Source: Flammeovirgaceae bacterium UBA5008 (lineage in GTDB: Bacteria; Bacteroidota; Bacteroidia; Cytophagales; Cyclobacteriaceae). Taken from it: a DNA stretch of 64,000 nt. Under the pieces are notes generated by a model that was not told the DNA's origin, did no database searches, and saw nothing but the letters and a program-made list of their open reading frames with translations. Of this stretch, positions 36,346 through 45,344 are shown piece by piece; the stretch's first letter is position 1; every line of letters starts with the position of its first letter. The position numbers and the translations under genes were made by a program. The stretch is from contig DGYK01000060.1 of the NCBI GenBank assembly GCA_002398365.1, positions 158,011 to 222,010 of the forward strand. The letters run 5' to 3'.

Positions 36346-38529
36346 ATGATTGTGGCAGAAGAGAAAGATGAGGTAAGGGCAAAACTCAAGGAAATATTTG
36401 GTTATAGCAACTTTAGAGGCAACCAGGAGGCAGTAATTAAAAATATACTCAGCGGAAGAAATACGTTCGTTATTATGCCTACGGGCGCAGGCAAATCACT
36501 TTGCTACCAGTTGCCCGCCATGATTAAGGATGGTTTGGCCATTGTGATCTCTCCGCTCATCGCGTTGATGAAGAATCAGGTAGATCAAATGAACGCGTAT
36601 GGCGTCAATGCGCGATTTTTAAATTCCACTCTTAGCAAAGGCGAAATTACCAAGCTGAAGAAAGATTGTGTTACAGGAATAGTCAAACTTCTTTATGTAG
36701 CGCCCGAGTCACTCAACAAAGAAGAGAACATTGAGTTTTTGCAAAAGGTAAACGTTTCGTTCGTAGCGATTGACGAAGCCCATTGTATCTCTGAGTGGGG
36801 TCACGACTTCCGTCCAGAGTACCGTAAAATAAAAACTATGATCGCCCAGTTGGGTGATAAACCGGTAATTGCATTGACAGCCACCGCTACGCCCAAAGTG
36901 CAGTTAGATATTCAGAAGAATTTGCAGATGGAAGAAGCAGACGTTTTTATGTCTTCCTTCAATCGCAAAAATTTGTTTTATGAAGTACGCCCTAAAAAAG
37001 AAACGAAGAAACAACTCATTCGCTTTTTGAAAGAACACAAAGGCAAGTCAGGAATTATCTATTGTCTCAGCCGCAAGAAAGTAGAGGAAATAGCACAGCT
37101 TTTAAATGTGAATGGTTTCAAAGCCGCACCATATCATGCCGGTTTAGATCCGGATGTGCGTATGAAAAACCAGGACGACTTTTTGAATGAAGAAGTCGAT
37201 ATCATTACCGCTACTATTGCTTTCGGGATGGGCATCGATAAACCCGATGTACGCTTTGTAGTTCACTACGATGTACCCAAGTCGTTAGAGGGATACTATC
37301 AGGAAACAGGGCGCGCAGGAAGGGATGGATTGGAAGGTGTTTGTCTGATGTTCTACAGCCACAACGATTTAAATAAACTGGAGAAATTCAATAAAGATAA
37401 GTCGGTTCAAGAGCGCGAAAATGCCCGTATCCTTTTGCAGGAAATGGAATTCTATGCAGAGTCGCCTGTGTGCAGACGCAAACAATTGCTGCATTACTTT
37501 GGTGAGGAGTACAAAGAAAATCATTGCGGTTCATGCGATAATTGCATGAACCCACGCGAACGTTTTGAAGGATCTGAATTTGTTAAAATCGCGATCGAAG
37601 CAGTGCAACAAACCGAAGAGCGTTTTGGATTGGCGCACTTAGTCAATGTGATTCGAGGTGTAGAAGATGAATATGTAAAGAGCTATGCGCACTTTGATTT
37701 ACCAGTGTATGGCAAAGGTGACACGGAAGAAGCAGATTTCTGGAAAGCAGTCATTCGACAAACGTTGATTTATCAATACCTGGAAAAGGATATTGAAAAC
37801 ATTGGCGTGTTGAAAATTACCGAAAAGGGTAAGAGCTTCTTGAAAAAACCACACCCGATTGAATTAGCACGTGATCACGACTTCACTACCGATGTAGAAG
37901 ATGAAGAGTCATCTGAGCGTGTGGTGGTTAATTCCAAGTCGTATGACGTAAAACTCTTTGAGATGCTGAAAGCCCTTCGCAAGAAGATGGCCAAAGAGAA
38001 AGACTTGCCACCGTATGTTATTTTCCAGGATCCCTCCTTGGAAGAAATGGCCACCACTTACCCAACCAACAAAGAAGAGTTGGCATCGGTGAATGGTGTT
38101 GGCATGGGCAAAGTCAATAAGTTTGGAAAAGAGTTTTTGGAAGTCATTCAGAAATACGTAGATGATAATGACATCGAAACGGCTTCAGAAGTTGTCGTGA
38201 AATCCTCCGTCAACAAATCCAAAATCAAAATTTTCATTATCCAGCAAATTGATCGAAAAGTAGATCTCGAAGAAATTGCAGAATCCAAAGGACTTTCATT
38301 TGAGGAATTGCTGACCGAGATGGAAAACATTTGTTACTCGGGCACAAAGCTGAATGTTGATTATTATATTGATGAAGTGCTGGATGATTCCAAGCAGGAA
38401 GAAATCTACGATTACTTCCTCAACTCAGAAACGGACAGCATTGAGGAGGCCATGAGTAATCTCTCCGATTTCTCCGAAGATGATGTGCGTCTCATGCGCA
38501 TTAAGTTTTTGAGCGAATACGCCAATTAA
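36346..38529 (+). CDS. recQ: ATP-dependent DNA helicase RecQ
   Basis: A 727-residue 3'-to-5' DNA helicase for recombination and repair. Walker A is MPTGAGKSLCYQLP near residue 45, the DEAH box is DEAHCISEWGHDFRPEY near residue 142, and motif VI is QETGRAGRDG. A zinc-binding region with C-x16-20-C-x2-C-x2-C-like spacing (CRRKQ, then CGSCDNC) follows, then a winged helix and an HRDC domain (from about residue 540). The C-terminus extends past HRDC by about 110 residues with a helix-turn-helix-like region, an extension often seen in Bacteroidota RecQ. A hairpin terminator follows. Confidence 0.94.
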   Translation: MIVAEEKDEVRAKLKEIFGYSNFRGNQEAVIKNILSGRNTFVIMPTGAGKSLCYQLPAMIKDGLAIVISPLIALMKNQVDQMNAYGVNARFLNSTLSKGEITKLKKDCVTGIVKLLYVAPESLNKEENIEFLQKVNVSFVAIDEAHCISEWGHDFRPEYRKIKTMIAQLGDKPVIALTATATPKVQLDIQKNLQMEEADVFMSSFNRKNLFYEVRPKKETKKQLIRFLKEHKGKSGIIYCLSRKKVEEIAQLLNVNGFKAAPYHAGLDPDVRMKNQDDFLNEEVDIITATIAFGMGIDKPDVRFVVHYDVPKSLEGYYQETGRAGRDGLEGVCLMFYSHNDLNKLEKFNKDKSVQERENARILLQEMEFYAESPVCRRKQLLHYFGEEYKENHCGSCDNCMNPRERFEGSEFVKIAIEAVQQTEERFGLAHLVNVIRGVEDEYVKSYAHFDLPVYGKGDTEEADFWKAVIRQTLIYQYLEKDIENIGVLKITEKGKSFLKKPHPIELARDHDFTTDVEDEESSERVVVNSKSYDVKLFEMLKALRKKMAKEKDLPPYVIFQDPSLEEMATTYPTNKEELASVNGVGMGKVNKFGKEFLEVIQKYVDDNDIETASEVVVKSSVNKSKIKIFIIQQIDRKVDLEEIAESKGLSFEELLTEMENICYSGTKLNVDYYIDEVLDDSKQEEIYDYFLNSETDSIEEAMSNLSDFSEDDVRLMRIKFLSEYAN

Positions 38530-38546
38530 TGTTTTTATTTCCCCCG

Positions 38547-38582
38547 AACCTCTTCGAACTGAAATTTGCGTTCGAAGAGGTT
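38547..38582 (+). terminator. Hairpin after recQ
   Basis: Thirteen-base perfect arms AACCTCTTCGAAC and GTTCGAAGAGGTT with a ten-base loop, 18 bases after the recQ stop. The T-run after it is short and interrupted (TTCGTTATTT), but the stem is strong. Confidence 0.75.
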
Positions 38583-38628
38583 TCGTTATTTAGAGCCAAT
38601 CCGTAGCTATCCTTAAAGCATTCTCCTT

Positions 38629-38636
38629 TATATTTG
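38629..38636 (+). promoter_or_regulatory. Putative -7 box TATATTTG for purD
   Basis: TATATTTG fits the TAnnTTTG consensus of Bacteroidota and lies 26 bases before the purD ATG, after the recQ terminator. No -33 element is obvious. Confidence 0.5.
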
Positions 38637-38662
38637 AAGTTTAGAGCAATCAACCTCAAATC

Positions 38663-39937
38663 ATGAATGTACTATTAGTTGGCAATGGAGGCCGGGAGCA
38701 CGCTTTGGCGTGGAAAATCAAACAAAGCTCCCATTGCTCTGAATTATTTGTCGCCCCAGGCAACGCAGGCACGGCACTAGTGGCTAAAAATGTAGCAATC
38801 GGTGTGGATGAATTCGAAAAGCTGGGCACCTTTTGCCTCGAAAATAAAATTGAGCTGGTGGTAGTTGGCCCTGAAGTGCCATTGGTGAAGGGCATTCGCG
38901 ACTATTTTGAACAGCAGCCTCTTTTAAAAAATATACTGATGGTGGGGCCCGGAAAAGCTGGCGCTCAACTCGAAGGAAGTAAAGATTTCTCGAAGCAATT
39001 CATGATCCGCAATCAGGTGCCAACCGCTAAAGCAAAAACGTTTTACACAGGGCAATCTGCGGAAGCGGCTGCTTATTTGGCTACCTGCCAGCCACCGCTT
39101 GTATTGAAGGCAGACGGACTCGCAGCTGGTAAAGGTGTTATCATTACATCTGACCTAACGGAAGCACAAGCCACCATTCGCGAAATGCTGGAAGAGAGAA
39201 AATTTGGCGATGCCAGCTCGAAAGTGCTGGTAGAGGAATTTTTAGATGGAATTGAATTGTCTGTTTTTGTACTGACCGATGGCGAGGACTACGTTATTTT
39301 GCCGGAAGCCAAAGATTACAAACGCATTGGCGATGGCGATACCGGACCCAATACAGGAGGTATGGGCTCTGTTTCTCCGGTAGCATTTGCTTCTCCTCCA
39401 TTTATGCAAAAGGTAGAGGAGCGGATTATTAAGCCCACTATTGTCGGTTTAAAAAAAGAGAATATCCCATTTAAAGGATTTATTTTCATTGGCCTGATGA
39501 ATGTGAAGGGCGATCCGTTTGTGATTGAATACAACACCCGCATGGGCGATCCGGAGACGCAATCCGTCATGGCTCGCATTCAAAGCGATTTTTTAGAATT
39601 GCTAATCGCGGCAGCCAAAGGCGAGCTAAAGAATAAAAAAATAGTAGTCGATCCGGACTTTGCCTTAACCATTGTAATGGCGGCAGGCGGATATCCTGAC
39701 CAATATGAAAAAGGCAAGTCTATTAAAGGATTAAAAGAACTTACTAATCAATTGGTTTTTCATGCTGGTACTAAAATGCAAAGCGAGCAAGTGTTGACAG
39801 ACGGAGGTAGAGTGTTGGGAGTTACTGGTCGTGGGAAAACATTGTCAGAGGCTCGCGAGAATGCCTACGATGTAGTCACAAAAATTTCATGGGATAATGC
39901 CTACTACCGCAAAGATATTGGGCAAGATTTACGATAA
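38663..39937 (+). CDS. purD: Phosphoribosylamine--glycine ligase
   Basis: A 424-residue ATP-grasp enzyme catalysing the second step of de novo purine synthesis: phosphoribosylamine, glycine and ATP give glycinamide ribonucleotide. The N-terminal motif LLVGNGGREHALAWK is diagnostic. The ATP-grasp core includes VLKADGLAAGKGVII, and the RMGDPETQ signature is present. The length is normal. It has its own promoter box and is convergent with the barrel-protein gene, so it is probably transcribed alone. Confidence 0.95.
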   Translation: MNVLLVGNGGREHALAWKIKQSSHCSELFVAPGNAGTALVAKNVAIGVDEFEKLGTFCLENKIELVVVGPEVPLVKGIRDYFEQQPLLKNILMVGPGKAGAQLEGSKDFSKQFMIRNQVPTAKAKTFYTGQSAEAAAYLATCQPPLVLKADGLAAGKGVIITSDLTEAQATIREMLEERKFGDASSKVLVEEFLDGIELSVFVLTDGEDYVILPEAKDYKRIGDGDTGPNTGGMGSVSPVAFASPPFMQKVEERIIKPTIVGLKKENIPFKGFIFIGLMNVKGDPFVIEYNTRMGDPETQSVMARIQSDFLELLIAAAKGELKNKKIVVDPDFALTIVMAAGGYPDQYEKGKSIKGLKELTNQLVFHAGTKMQSEQVLTDGGRVLGVTGRGKTLSEARENAYDVVTKISWDNAYYRKDIGQDLR

Positions 39938-39939
39938 GT

Positions 39940-40695
39940 CTAGTTACAAGGTGAAATTGGGAAAGCAACGGACAATAGAAATCCTTGCCGCATGGCCCAG
40001 TCAGGTTTCATTTCTGTAAGATAACCTTGATATGAAATCGTATTTTGAATGTGCCAACCCTCGGTTAATTTTATCTTAGGCAAATTAATCGCCAGCGAAG
40101 CAGATGTAGCATACTGGTTGTTGTCGAAAACAATGCGTTGCCATACGTAAAAATCAAATCTGAATTTTTCTAATTGATACGTTACGAGTAAGCGGTTAGC
40201 CAACTTAGCGGATTGACCAAGATCGAAAAAGAGAGCTGTGTTTTCTACTTTCAGCTTTTCGCCAATCGCCCAGTAGCCGGCAAGTGACGCGAAATAATCA
40301 GAATCTTTATCGCGAAACTCAGTGGTTTGCGAAAAAACATAACCTACAAATGCTCGAAGATAAAGTGTGGAACTTATATTGATTTTTTTGAACACACCTG
40401 GTTGCAAATAATTGACGATGGAGTGTGCATCTGCAAGATCCACTGATTTGAAAAGGAAGAAGCCATACCCTTTGTTCTCATAAAAAATATTGAGATCGAA
40501 ATTAATATGATCGTTGATGAGTGCTCCTGAAAACGGAAAAAACCCAGCGGAATTAAAGCGCGGAGTTATTACAAACGTACGTTTAGGCTTAATAACTTCT
40601 TGACCATGAGAGGTGATGACACAGACGCAAATGATAGCCAGGCAAAGTCTTATAGTTGTAGAAGCTTTTCCTTGTGACAGAAAAATTCTTAGCAT
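39940..40695 (-). CDS. Predicted outer-membrane beta-barrel protein, unknown function
   Basis: A 251-residue protein with an N-terminal hydrophobic segment (TTIRLCLAIICVCVITSHGQ) that looks like a signal peptide preceded by a charged extension. The mature part alternates polar and hydrophobic residues in beta strands and ends in aromatic and hydrophobic positions, as expected for a small barrel. I recognise no family beyond this. Its ATG overlaps the stop of the tiny gene upstream by seven bases, so the two are probably co-translated. The N-terminal extension could be shortened if a later start is used, but no better ATG is near. Confidence 0.6.
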   Translation of the reverse strand: MLRIFLSQGKASTTIRLCLAIICVCVITSHGQEVIKPKRTFVITPRFNSAGFFPFSGALINDHINFDLNIFYENKGYGFFLFKSVDLADAHSIVNYLQPGVFKKINISSTLYLRAFVGYVFSQTTEFRDKDSDYFASLAGYWAIGEKLKVENTALFFDLGQSAKLANRLLVTYQLEKFRFDFYVWQRIVFDNNQYATSASLAINLPKIKLTEGWHIQNTISYQGYLTEMKPDWAMRQGFLLSVAFPISPCN

Positions 40696-40889
40696 GTGGC
40701 GGAATGTAATTTCTTGTTGGACGTGATTGAGTCAGAAGTAGATCGTTCACACAAATTCTCCTCAGCAATTTCATTTTCCTTTTCGATCTGTGTTGATTCC
40801 GGTTGTGAGATGTTGGTAGCGTAGAATTTTTTCAATTCATCTAATGTTCCTAAGTCCATAAGCCCAACCGATGGTAAACGTTTTGCCAT
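40689..40889 (-). CDS. Small 66-residue protein with C-terminal cysteine, unknown
   Basis: A short frame starting MAKRLPSVGLMDLGTLDELKK and ending in HSATC. It is hydrophilic, with an acidic middle and two cysteines. It overlaps the barrel-protein gene by seven bases in the manner of true operon genes of this genome and faces the Lrp-type regulator across a 125-base gap. It has no recognised domain. A peptide precursor is possible in principle, but there is no GG leader motif and no modifying enzyme nearby. It could also be a regulatory leader frame. Confidence 0.45.
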   Translation of the reverse strand: MAKRLPSVGLMDLGTLDELKKFYATNISQPESTQIEKENEIAEENLCERSTSDSITSNKKLHSATC

Positions 40890-41014
40890 AGAATGTTTTT
40901 GTTAAATTCGTTTCAAATTATTGTCTTAGCAGAAACTAAAACGATAAATCGAGAGGGTCGGTGCCTTGTTTTCAACGGAATACGTGATCAAAAACTTTTG
41001 AAACCATTTTTCTT

Positions 41015-41473
41015 ATGCTCAAAACCATTACAAATAAAGTACTGGATGATTTAAGCCGCAGCATCTTAAAGGAGTTATGCCAAGATGCCCGCATATCTAC
41101 CACGGAAATTGGAAGACGTGTTGGCCTTTCGGCACCTGCTGTGGCTGAGCGCATCCAAAAACTCGAAAAGCAAGGCTTTATTAAAGGATATAGTACTATT
41201 GTTGACTTTGACAAGGTTGGGTTATCCATCAAAGCGATTATTACCTATAAGTCAACTACACTGAAACATTCAGAGTCTATTAAATTGATCGATGCCATGC
41301 CCGAGGTAGTTGAATGGCATGCTATCACAGGCAATTATTGTATGATACTTAAGGTAGCAGTGGAGACAAGTAAGGATTTGGAGGCATTCATTGAGCGCTT
41401 AGCCCAATATGGCGAAACCAGCACATCATTGATTTTATCTGAAAGTAAGGGCTCTAAAGTGCTCAGGAGCTAA
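41015..41473 (+). CDS. Lrp/AsnC-family transcriptional regulator
   Basis: A 152-residue regulator. The N-terminal winged helix-turn-helix reads LDDLSRSILKELCQDARIS and then GLSAPAVAERIQKLEKQGFI. The C-terminal RAM (amino-acid-binding, dimerising) domain spans about residues 70-150. Members of this family sense amino acids or related small molecules and assemble as octamers on DNA. It is divergent from the small peptide and barrel-protein pair, which is the most obvious candidate target besides its own gene. Confidence 0.92.
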   Translation: MLKTITNKVLDDLSRSILKELCQDARISTTEIGRRVGLSAPAVAERIQKLEKQGFIKGYSTIVDFDKVGLSIKAIITYKSTTLKHSESIKLIDAMPEVVEWHAITGNYCMILKVAVETSKDLEAFIERLAQYGETSTSLILSESKGSKVLRS

Positions 41474-41590
41474 CAATTGTTGGTGGGCATTGCTCCGATA
41501 AGCACGAAACAGGGTCGAGGATGGGCAGACCCTTGCCATTACCCCTTCAAGGCATTACCTTTAACCCCTCAATGATCTAATAATTGACCG

Positions 41591-43075
41591 ATGGGTTGTG
41601 CTTGTGGAACAAAAAAGGACGGAAAGGTATCCGGTTGCAACAACAACGGTGCCTGTGGCACAGGCGGCTGCAATAAAATGAATGTATTCGACTGGCTCTC
41701 GAACATGGAGATGCCGGTAGAAGATAAGTTCAATGTGGTGGAGGTACGCTTTAAAAATGGTCGCAAAGATTTTTATCGGAACACCGAGCGTTTGCAACTA
41801 ACTACCGGAGATGCGGTAATTGTAGAATCGCAAACCGGCCATCACCTCGGCCATGTTTCTTTGCAAGGTGAATTAGTACGCTTGCAAATGCAGAAGAAGA
41901 AAGTGGCAAATGACGATGAGATTAAAAAAATCTATCGAATTGCTCATCAGCGCGACTTAGAGAAATTTGAAGAGATCAAAAAGCGTGACAATCCTACCCT
42001 GTATCGCGCACGCGAAATCATCAAACAATACAAACTGGCCATGAAACTCTCGGATGTAGAGTATCAGGCAGACAATACCAAAGCCACATTCTTTTACTCA
42101 GCTGAAGACCGTGTCGATTTCAGAGAGTTGATCAAACAATTGGCAGCCGAGTTTAAAGTGCGTGTAGAAATGCGCCAAATTTCACTCCGCCAAGAGGCTG
42201 GCCGCTTGGGCGGAATTGGTGTGTGTGGTCGCGAATTGTGTTGCTCTACCTGGCTGAGCGATTTCAAAAATGTAGCTACCAGCGCTGCGCGCTATCAAAA
42301 TTTGTCCCTCAATCCCAGTAAACTATCCGGCCAGTGCGGCCGATTGAAATGTTGCCTCAATTATGAGTTAGAAACTTATATGGAGGCGCTCAAATTCATA
42401 CCGGAAGTGGAAACGCCTTTATTGACGGAGCAAGGTGAAGCCCGTTTGCAAAAGACGGACATCTTCAGGCGGATCATGTGGTTTGGCTACAAGGAAGACA
42501 ACAACTGGTATCCGCTCAATGTCGATCGCGTGAATGAAATCCTTCAGATGAATAAGGAAGGAAAGAAACCGGCTACTCTTCAAATCAATCAGGAAGAAGT
42601 ACGTGCTCCGCTAAGTACGCTCAACAGCGACTTGGAGAGCATGGATAAGAAGTACAAGAACAAGTCAGGTAAAAACAAAAACCGCAATCGCGATAAGCGC
42701 GAACAGCCGAAAAATGCGGGCAATGCCAATCCGAATCAGCAACGGAATCAAAACCGCAACCAAAATCAAGGCAACTCCAATCGTAACCCTAACAACCCGA
42801 ATTCGAATTCAGGTGCGACCCCGAATCCCAATTCGCCCGCGAATCCGAACCCAAATAAAGGGCAGCAGCCAAACTCCAACCAAAACCGGAATAACCCGAA
42901 TCGAAACAATCCGAATCGGAATAATCCGAACAGGAATAATCCCAATCGCAACAATCCAAACCAAGGTAATGCGAATAGGAATAACCCCAATCGGCAGGGT
43001 GGCAATCCCAATAATACCAACAACCGCAATAAACCGAAAAACAATCCTAACTCAACCCCTCCTGAAAGTGTATGA
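41591..43075 (+). CDS. PSP1-domain (RicT-like) protein with cysteine-rich head and Asn-rich repeat tail
   Basis: A 494-residue protein. The first 40 residues hold many Cys and Gly (MGCACGTKKDGKV, then GACGTGGCNK). The PSP1/RicT core covers about residues 45-280 and contains the conserved CGRELCCSTWL and CGRLKCCLNYE segments, whose cysteines bind Fe-S clusters in RicT. From about residue 350 the tail is low-complexity: a basic Lys/Arg/Asn stretch, then repeats of Asn-Asn-Pro-Asn-Arg and similar units. Such a tail could bind RNA or be disordered. The gene overlaps gldH by four bases (ATGA). PSP1 genes are often found beside gldH in Bacteroidota. Confidence 0.9.
   Translation: MGCACGTKKDGKVSGCNNNGACGTGGCNKMNVFDWLSNMEMPVEDKFNVVEVRFKNGRKDFYRNTERLQLTTGDAVIVESQTGHHLGHVSLQGELVRLQMQKKKVANDDEIKKIYRIAHQRDLEKFEEIKKRDNPTLYRAREIIKQYKLAMKLSDVEYQADNTKATFFYSAEDRVDFRELIKQLAAEFKVRVEMRQISLRQEAGRLGGIGVCGRELCCSTWLSDFKNVATSAARYQNLSLNPSKLSGQCGRLKCCLNYELETYMEALKFIPEVETPLLTEQGEARLQKTDIFRRIMWFGYKEDNNWYPLNVDRVNEILQMNKEGKKPATLQINQEEVRAPLSTLNSDLESMDKKYKNKSGKNKNRNRDKREQPKNAGNANPNQQRNQNRNQNQGNSNRNPNNPNSNSGATPNPNSPANPNPNKGQQPNSNQNRNNPNRNNPNRNNPNRNNPNRNNPNQGNANRNNPNRQGGNPNNTNNRNKPKNNPNSTPPESV
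42890..42964 (+). repeat. In-frame 15-base tandem repeat coding NNPNR
   Basis: Five copies of a 15-base unit (AAT AAC CCG AAT CGA-like, with third-position changes) encode Asn-Asn-Pro-Asn-Arg. The wider region from about 42720 to 43060 is a degenerate continuation. The synonymous changes show it is maintained as protein sequence and is not a very recent slippage product. Confidence 0.85.
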
Positions 43076-43545
43076 GGCGTAGTTTCATTTTTGTCATTTT
43101 GGTTTTTCTTTTTTCGTGCGACTCGAATCGGGTATTTGAAGACAACGTAGAGTTTGCGGATAGAACCTGGAAAATTTCGGAGCCTGCATTGCTTGAGTTT
43201 CAGATTGCTGATGCTTCTAAATCGTACAATTTGTATTTGGACATCCGCAACTCAATTGATTACCCATATTCACGCATCTTTGTCAATTACTCATTACAAG
43301 ATTCTGCCGGAGGTGAGCTGGCAAAAAAACAGTTGGCTGAATATCTTTTTGATCAGAAAACTGGTAAGCCCAATGGCAGCAGTGGTCTGGGAGATATATA
43401 TGATCACCAATTTCCCATTGCTAGCAACATGAAGTTTACGAAGCCCGGCAAATACAAAGCGCACTTCGAACAATTTATGCGCAAAGATACCCTGCAGGGA
43501 ATTTTGGCTGTAGGCTTGCGTGTGGAAGAGGTGGTGCAGCCTTAA
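43072..43545 (+). CDS. gldH: Gliding motility lipoprotein GldH
   Basis: A 157-residue lipoprotein with signal MRRSFIFVILVFLFSC. The mature sequence matches GldH: the FADRTWKISEPALLEF opening, DIRNSIDYPYSRIFVNY in the middle and a C-terminal segment GILAVGLRVEEV. GldH is required for gliding in Flavobacterium and is found across Bacteroidota, including organisms that have not been shown to glide. Its ATG overlaps the stop of the PSP1 gene (ATGA). It converges with the subtilase gene, with only one base between the two stops. Confidence 0.88.
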   Translation: MRRSFIFVILVFLFSCDSNRVFEDNVEFADRTWKISEPALLEFQIADASKSYNLYLDIRNSIDYPYSRIFVNYSLQDSAGGELAKKQLAEYLFDQKTGKPNGSSGLGDIYDHQFPIASNMKFTKPGKYKAHFEQFMRKDTLQGILAVGLRVEEVVQP

Positions 43546-43546
43546 A

Positions 43547-45169
43547 TTATTTATTGGACAGCGTGGATTTTCTTGCCTTGGCCATTTTCACAGCTTCATA
43601 GGCATTCACTAATCCACCGGTTTCGCTTAAACTTTCAAATAGCACTTCTTCTTTAGTACCCGGTTTTTGCACTTTCAAATTATCAAACTTGCGACTGGAT
43701 TTTAAGAGGATATCCTTAATCTCAACTGCAGTAAGATCCGGAAAGTACGACAGAAGCAACGCAGCAACGCCCGCTACCGTTGGACTCGCCATGCTGGTGC
43801 CATCCAGGTTTTTGTAGTGATTGTTAGGAGTGGTAGAATAAATTTCGACACCCGGAGCAAACAACGACACTGATTTTTTTCCAAAGTTTGAAAAACTCCC
43901 AACAAAATTTTGATTAGCACCCCATGCCGATGCGCCCACTTCAATCCAGTTTTTAGCTTCCTTGCCATTCAGGAATTTTCGGGTAGGAAAGTTGGTTTCC
44001 TTATCCAAATCATCGCCATCATTTCCGGCTGCGTGAATCAACAATACACCTTTTTGTTCGGCATACTTCACCGCTTTGTCTACAATGGCTTTTTCGGGAG
44101 AGAAGGATTTGCCAAAACTCATATTGATAATTTGTGCTCCATTATCGACTGCGTAAATAATTGCATTTGCAATGTCTTTATCTCTTTCATCGCCATTGGG
44201 CACCGCGCGCACCGCCATAATACGAACATTATCTGCAATGCCTTTGATGCCCAAGTTATTGTTTCGGTCGGCTCCGATAATTCCGGCTACGTGGGTTCCA
44301 TGCTCCGGATCAGGACCTTTTACATCATTGTTCCCATAAAAGCGCTCCGCCAGATTAGCATAAGTGTCTCCTACAATCTTACGCGAATCAAATTCGGTGT
44401 TGTATCCATATTTTACAATTACTTCGTAATAATCTACAGCTTCTTTTATTTCAGCTACATATTCATCCAAATCCACATCATCACCTTGTGACTTGTAGAT
44501 GCCACTTACTACGCTTTTGCTAAAGAGCAATCTGGGACTGGTAGTTACAATGGCACGAACAGATTCCGGGTTTAGCGACTCTGTATTCAAAAATTTCTTC
44601 ACACTATCAATACTCGATTTGGTGTAGCGATAAGCAGATGAGTAAAGTTTGTATTGCTGCTCATTTTTAATTTTCAGTTTCTGATACTTATCTTTTATTT
44701 TTAGAAAGCCCTCATATTCCTTTCGATTTTTTTTGCGTGCCTTAGTCGAATCGGCTGAATCAAACTTCTTGGAGAGCCGCATGAATTCGCGAGTCAGTTC
44801 ATAGGTGTCGGGCCCTACGTTACCGCCTTTTCCGCCAATAAAATTCCAGCCGTGGATGTCATCTACATAGCCGTTTTTATCATCATCAACTCCGTTTCCG
44901 GCAATTTCTTTTTCGTTAATCCAAATAATGCTTTTCAAATCTTCGTGATCGATATCAATACCTGAGTCAATCACAGCTACTAAAACCCTGCGAGAAGGCT
45001 GATCTTTCAATAAGGTTGCATAAGTGCGTTCAGAACTTACACCGAGTAGGCTATCCTGCTCCGGATCTTTTAAAAACCAATCAGAAGGGATTTCTTTTTT
45101 AGCAGACTGCGCAAATAAATGACCTGTAATCAGCAAACAAAAAAGTACACGCATTATCGAATAAGTCAT
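43547..45169 (-). CDS. Secreted subtilisin-like (S8) serine protease with large insert
   Basis: A 540-residue protease counted from the ATG at 45169; the ATG at 45154 gives an equally good signal peptide (MRVLFCLLITGHLFAQ) and a TTG at 45178 is unlikely. The catalytic triad is visible: Asp68 in VAVIDSGID, His290 in EHGTHVAGI and Ser459 in GTSMASPTVAG. Between the Asp and His regions an insert of about 170 residues, rich in Lys and Tyr and probably helical, separates motifs that are usually much closer. No type IX sorting domain is seen at the C-terminus, so the enzyme is probably periplasmic or surface-attached. The substrate is unknown. Confidence 0.92.
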   Translation of the reverse strand: MTYSIMRVLFCLLITGHLFAQSAKKEIPSDWFLKDPEQDSLLGVSSERTYATLLKDQPSRRVLVAVIDSGIDIDHEDLKSIIWINEKEIAGNGVDDDKNGYVDDIHGWNFIGGKGGNVGPDTYELTREFMRLSKKFDSADSTKARKKNRKEYEGFLKIKDKYQKLKIKNEQQYKLYSSAYRYTKSSIDSVKKFLNTESLNPESVRAIVTTSPRLLFSKSVVSGIYKSQGDDVDLDEYVAEIKEAVDYYEVIVKYGYNTEFDSRKIVGDTYANLAERFYGNNDVKGPDPEHGTHVAGIIGADRNNNLGIKGIADNVRIMAVRAVPNGDERDKDIANAIIYAVDNGAQIINMSFGKSFSPEKAIVDKAVKYAEQKGVLLIHAAGNDGDDLDKETNFPTRKFLNGKEAKNWIEVGASAWGANQNFVGSFSNFGKKSVSLFAPGVEIYSTTPNNHYKNLDGTSMASPTVAGVAALLLSYFPDLTAVEIKDILLKSSRKFDNLKVQKPGTKEEVLFESLSETGGLVNAYEAVKMAKARKSTLSNK

Positions 45170-45344
45170 TGAATTCAAAGCTTTAGAGTTTAATCGTATG
45201 AGTATCCAAAAAGTGCGCCAAGATAGTTTTAAACACGTGGTTTGCCACTTCTTTTTCTTTGAAAAGCACTTCTAAAGGCCTTTTTGCTAGCGCATTTTTG
45301 TTCAAAGATGGCCGATTTCTTACTTCGGTAGGTCATAACGCAAA

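Noticed and set aside
40689..40889. RiPP precursor peptide
   Set aside because: The small protein has no double-Gly leader or recurrent core, and no radical SAM, LanM-like or peptidase/exporter gene is adjacent.
42890..42964. CRISPR-like direct repeats
   Set aside because: The 15-base units are contiguous, in frame and coding, with no spacers.
42766..43044. Hydrophobic repetitive frame on the minus strand (Leu/Phe/Gly rich)
   Set aside because: It is the complement of the Asn/Pro/Arg repeat tail of the PSP1 gene; the real coding strand is clear from the upstream domain and the coupled gldH.
43910..44491. 193-residue open frame on the plus strand
   Set aside because: It lies wholly inside the subtilase gene on the other strand, whose catalytic motifs fix the true frame.
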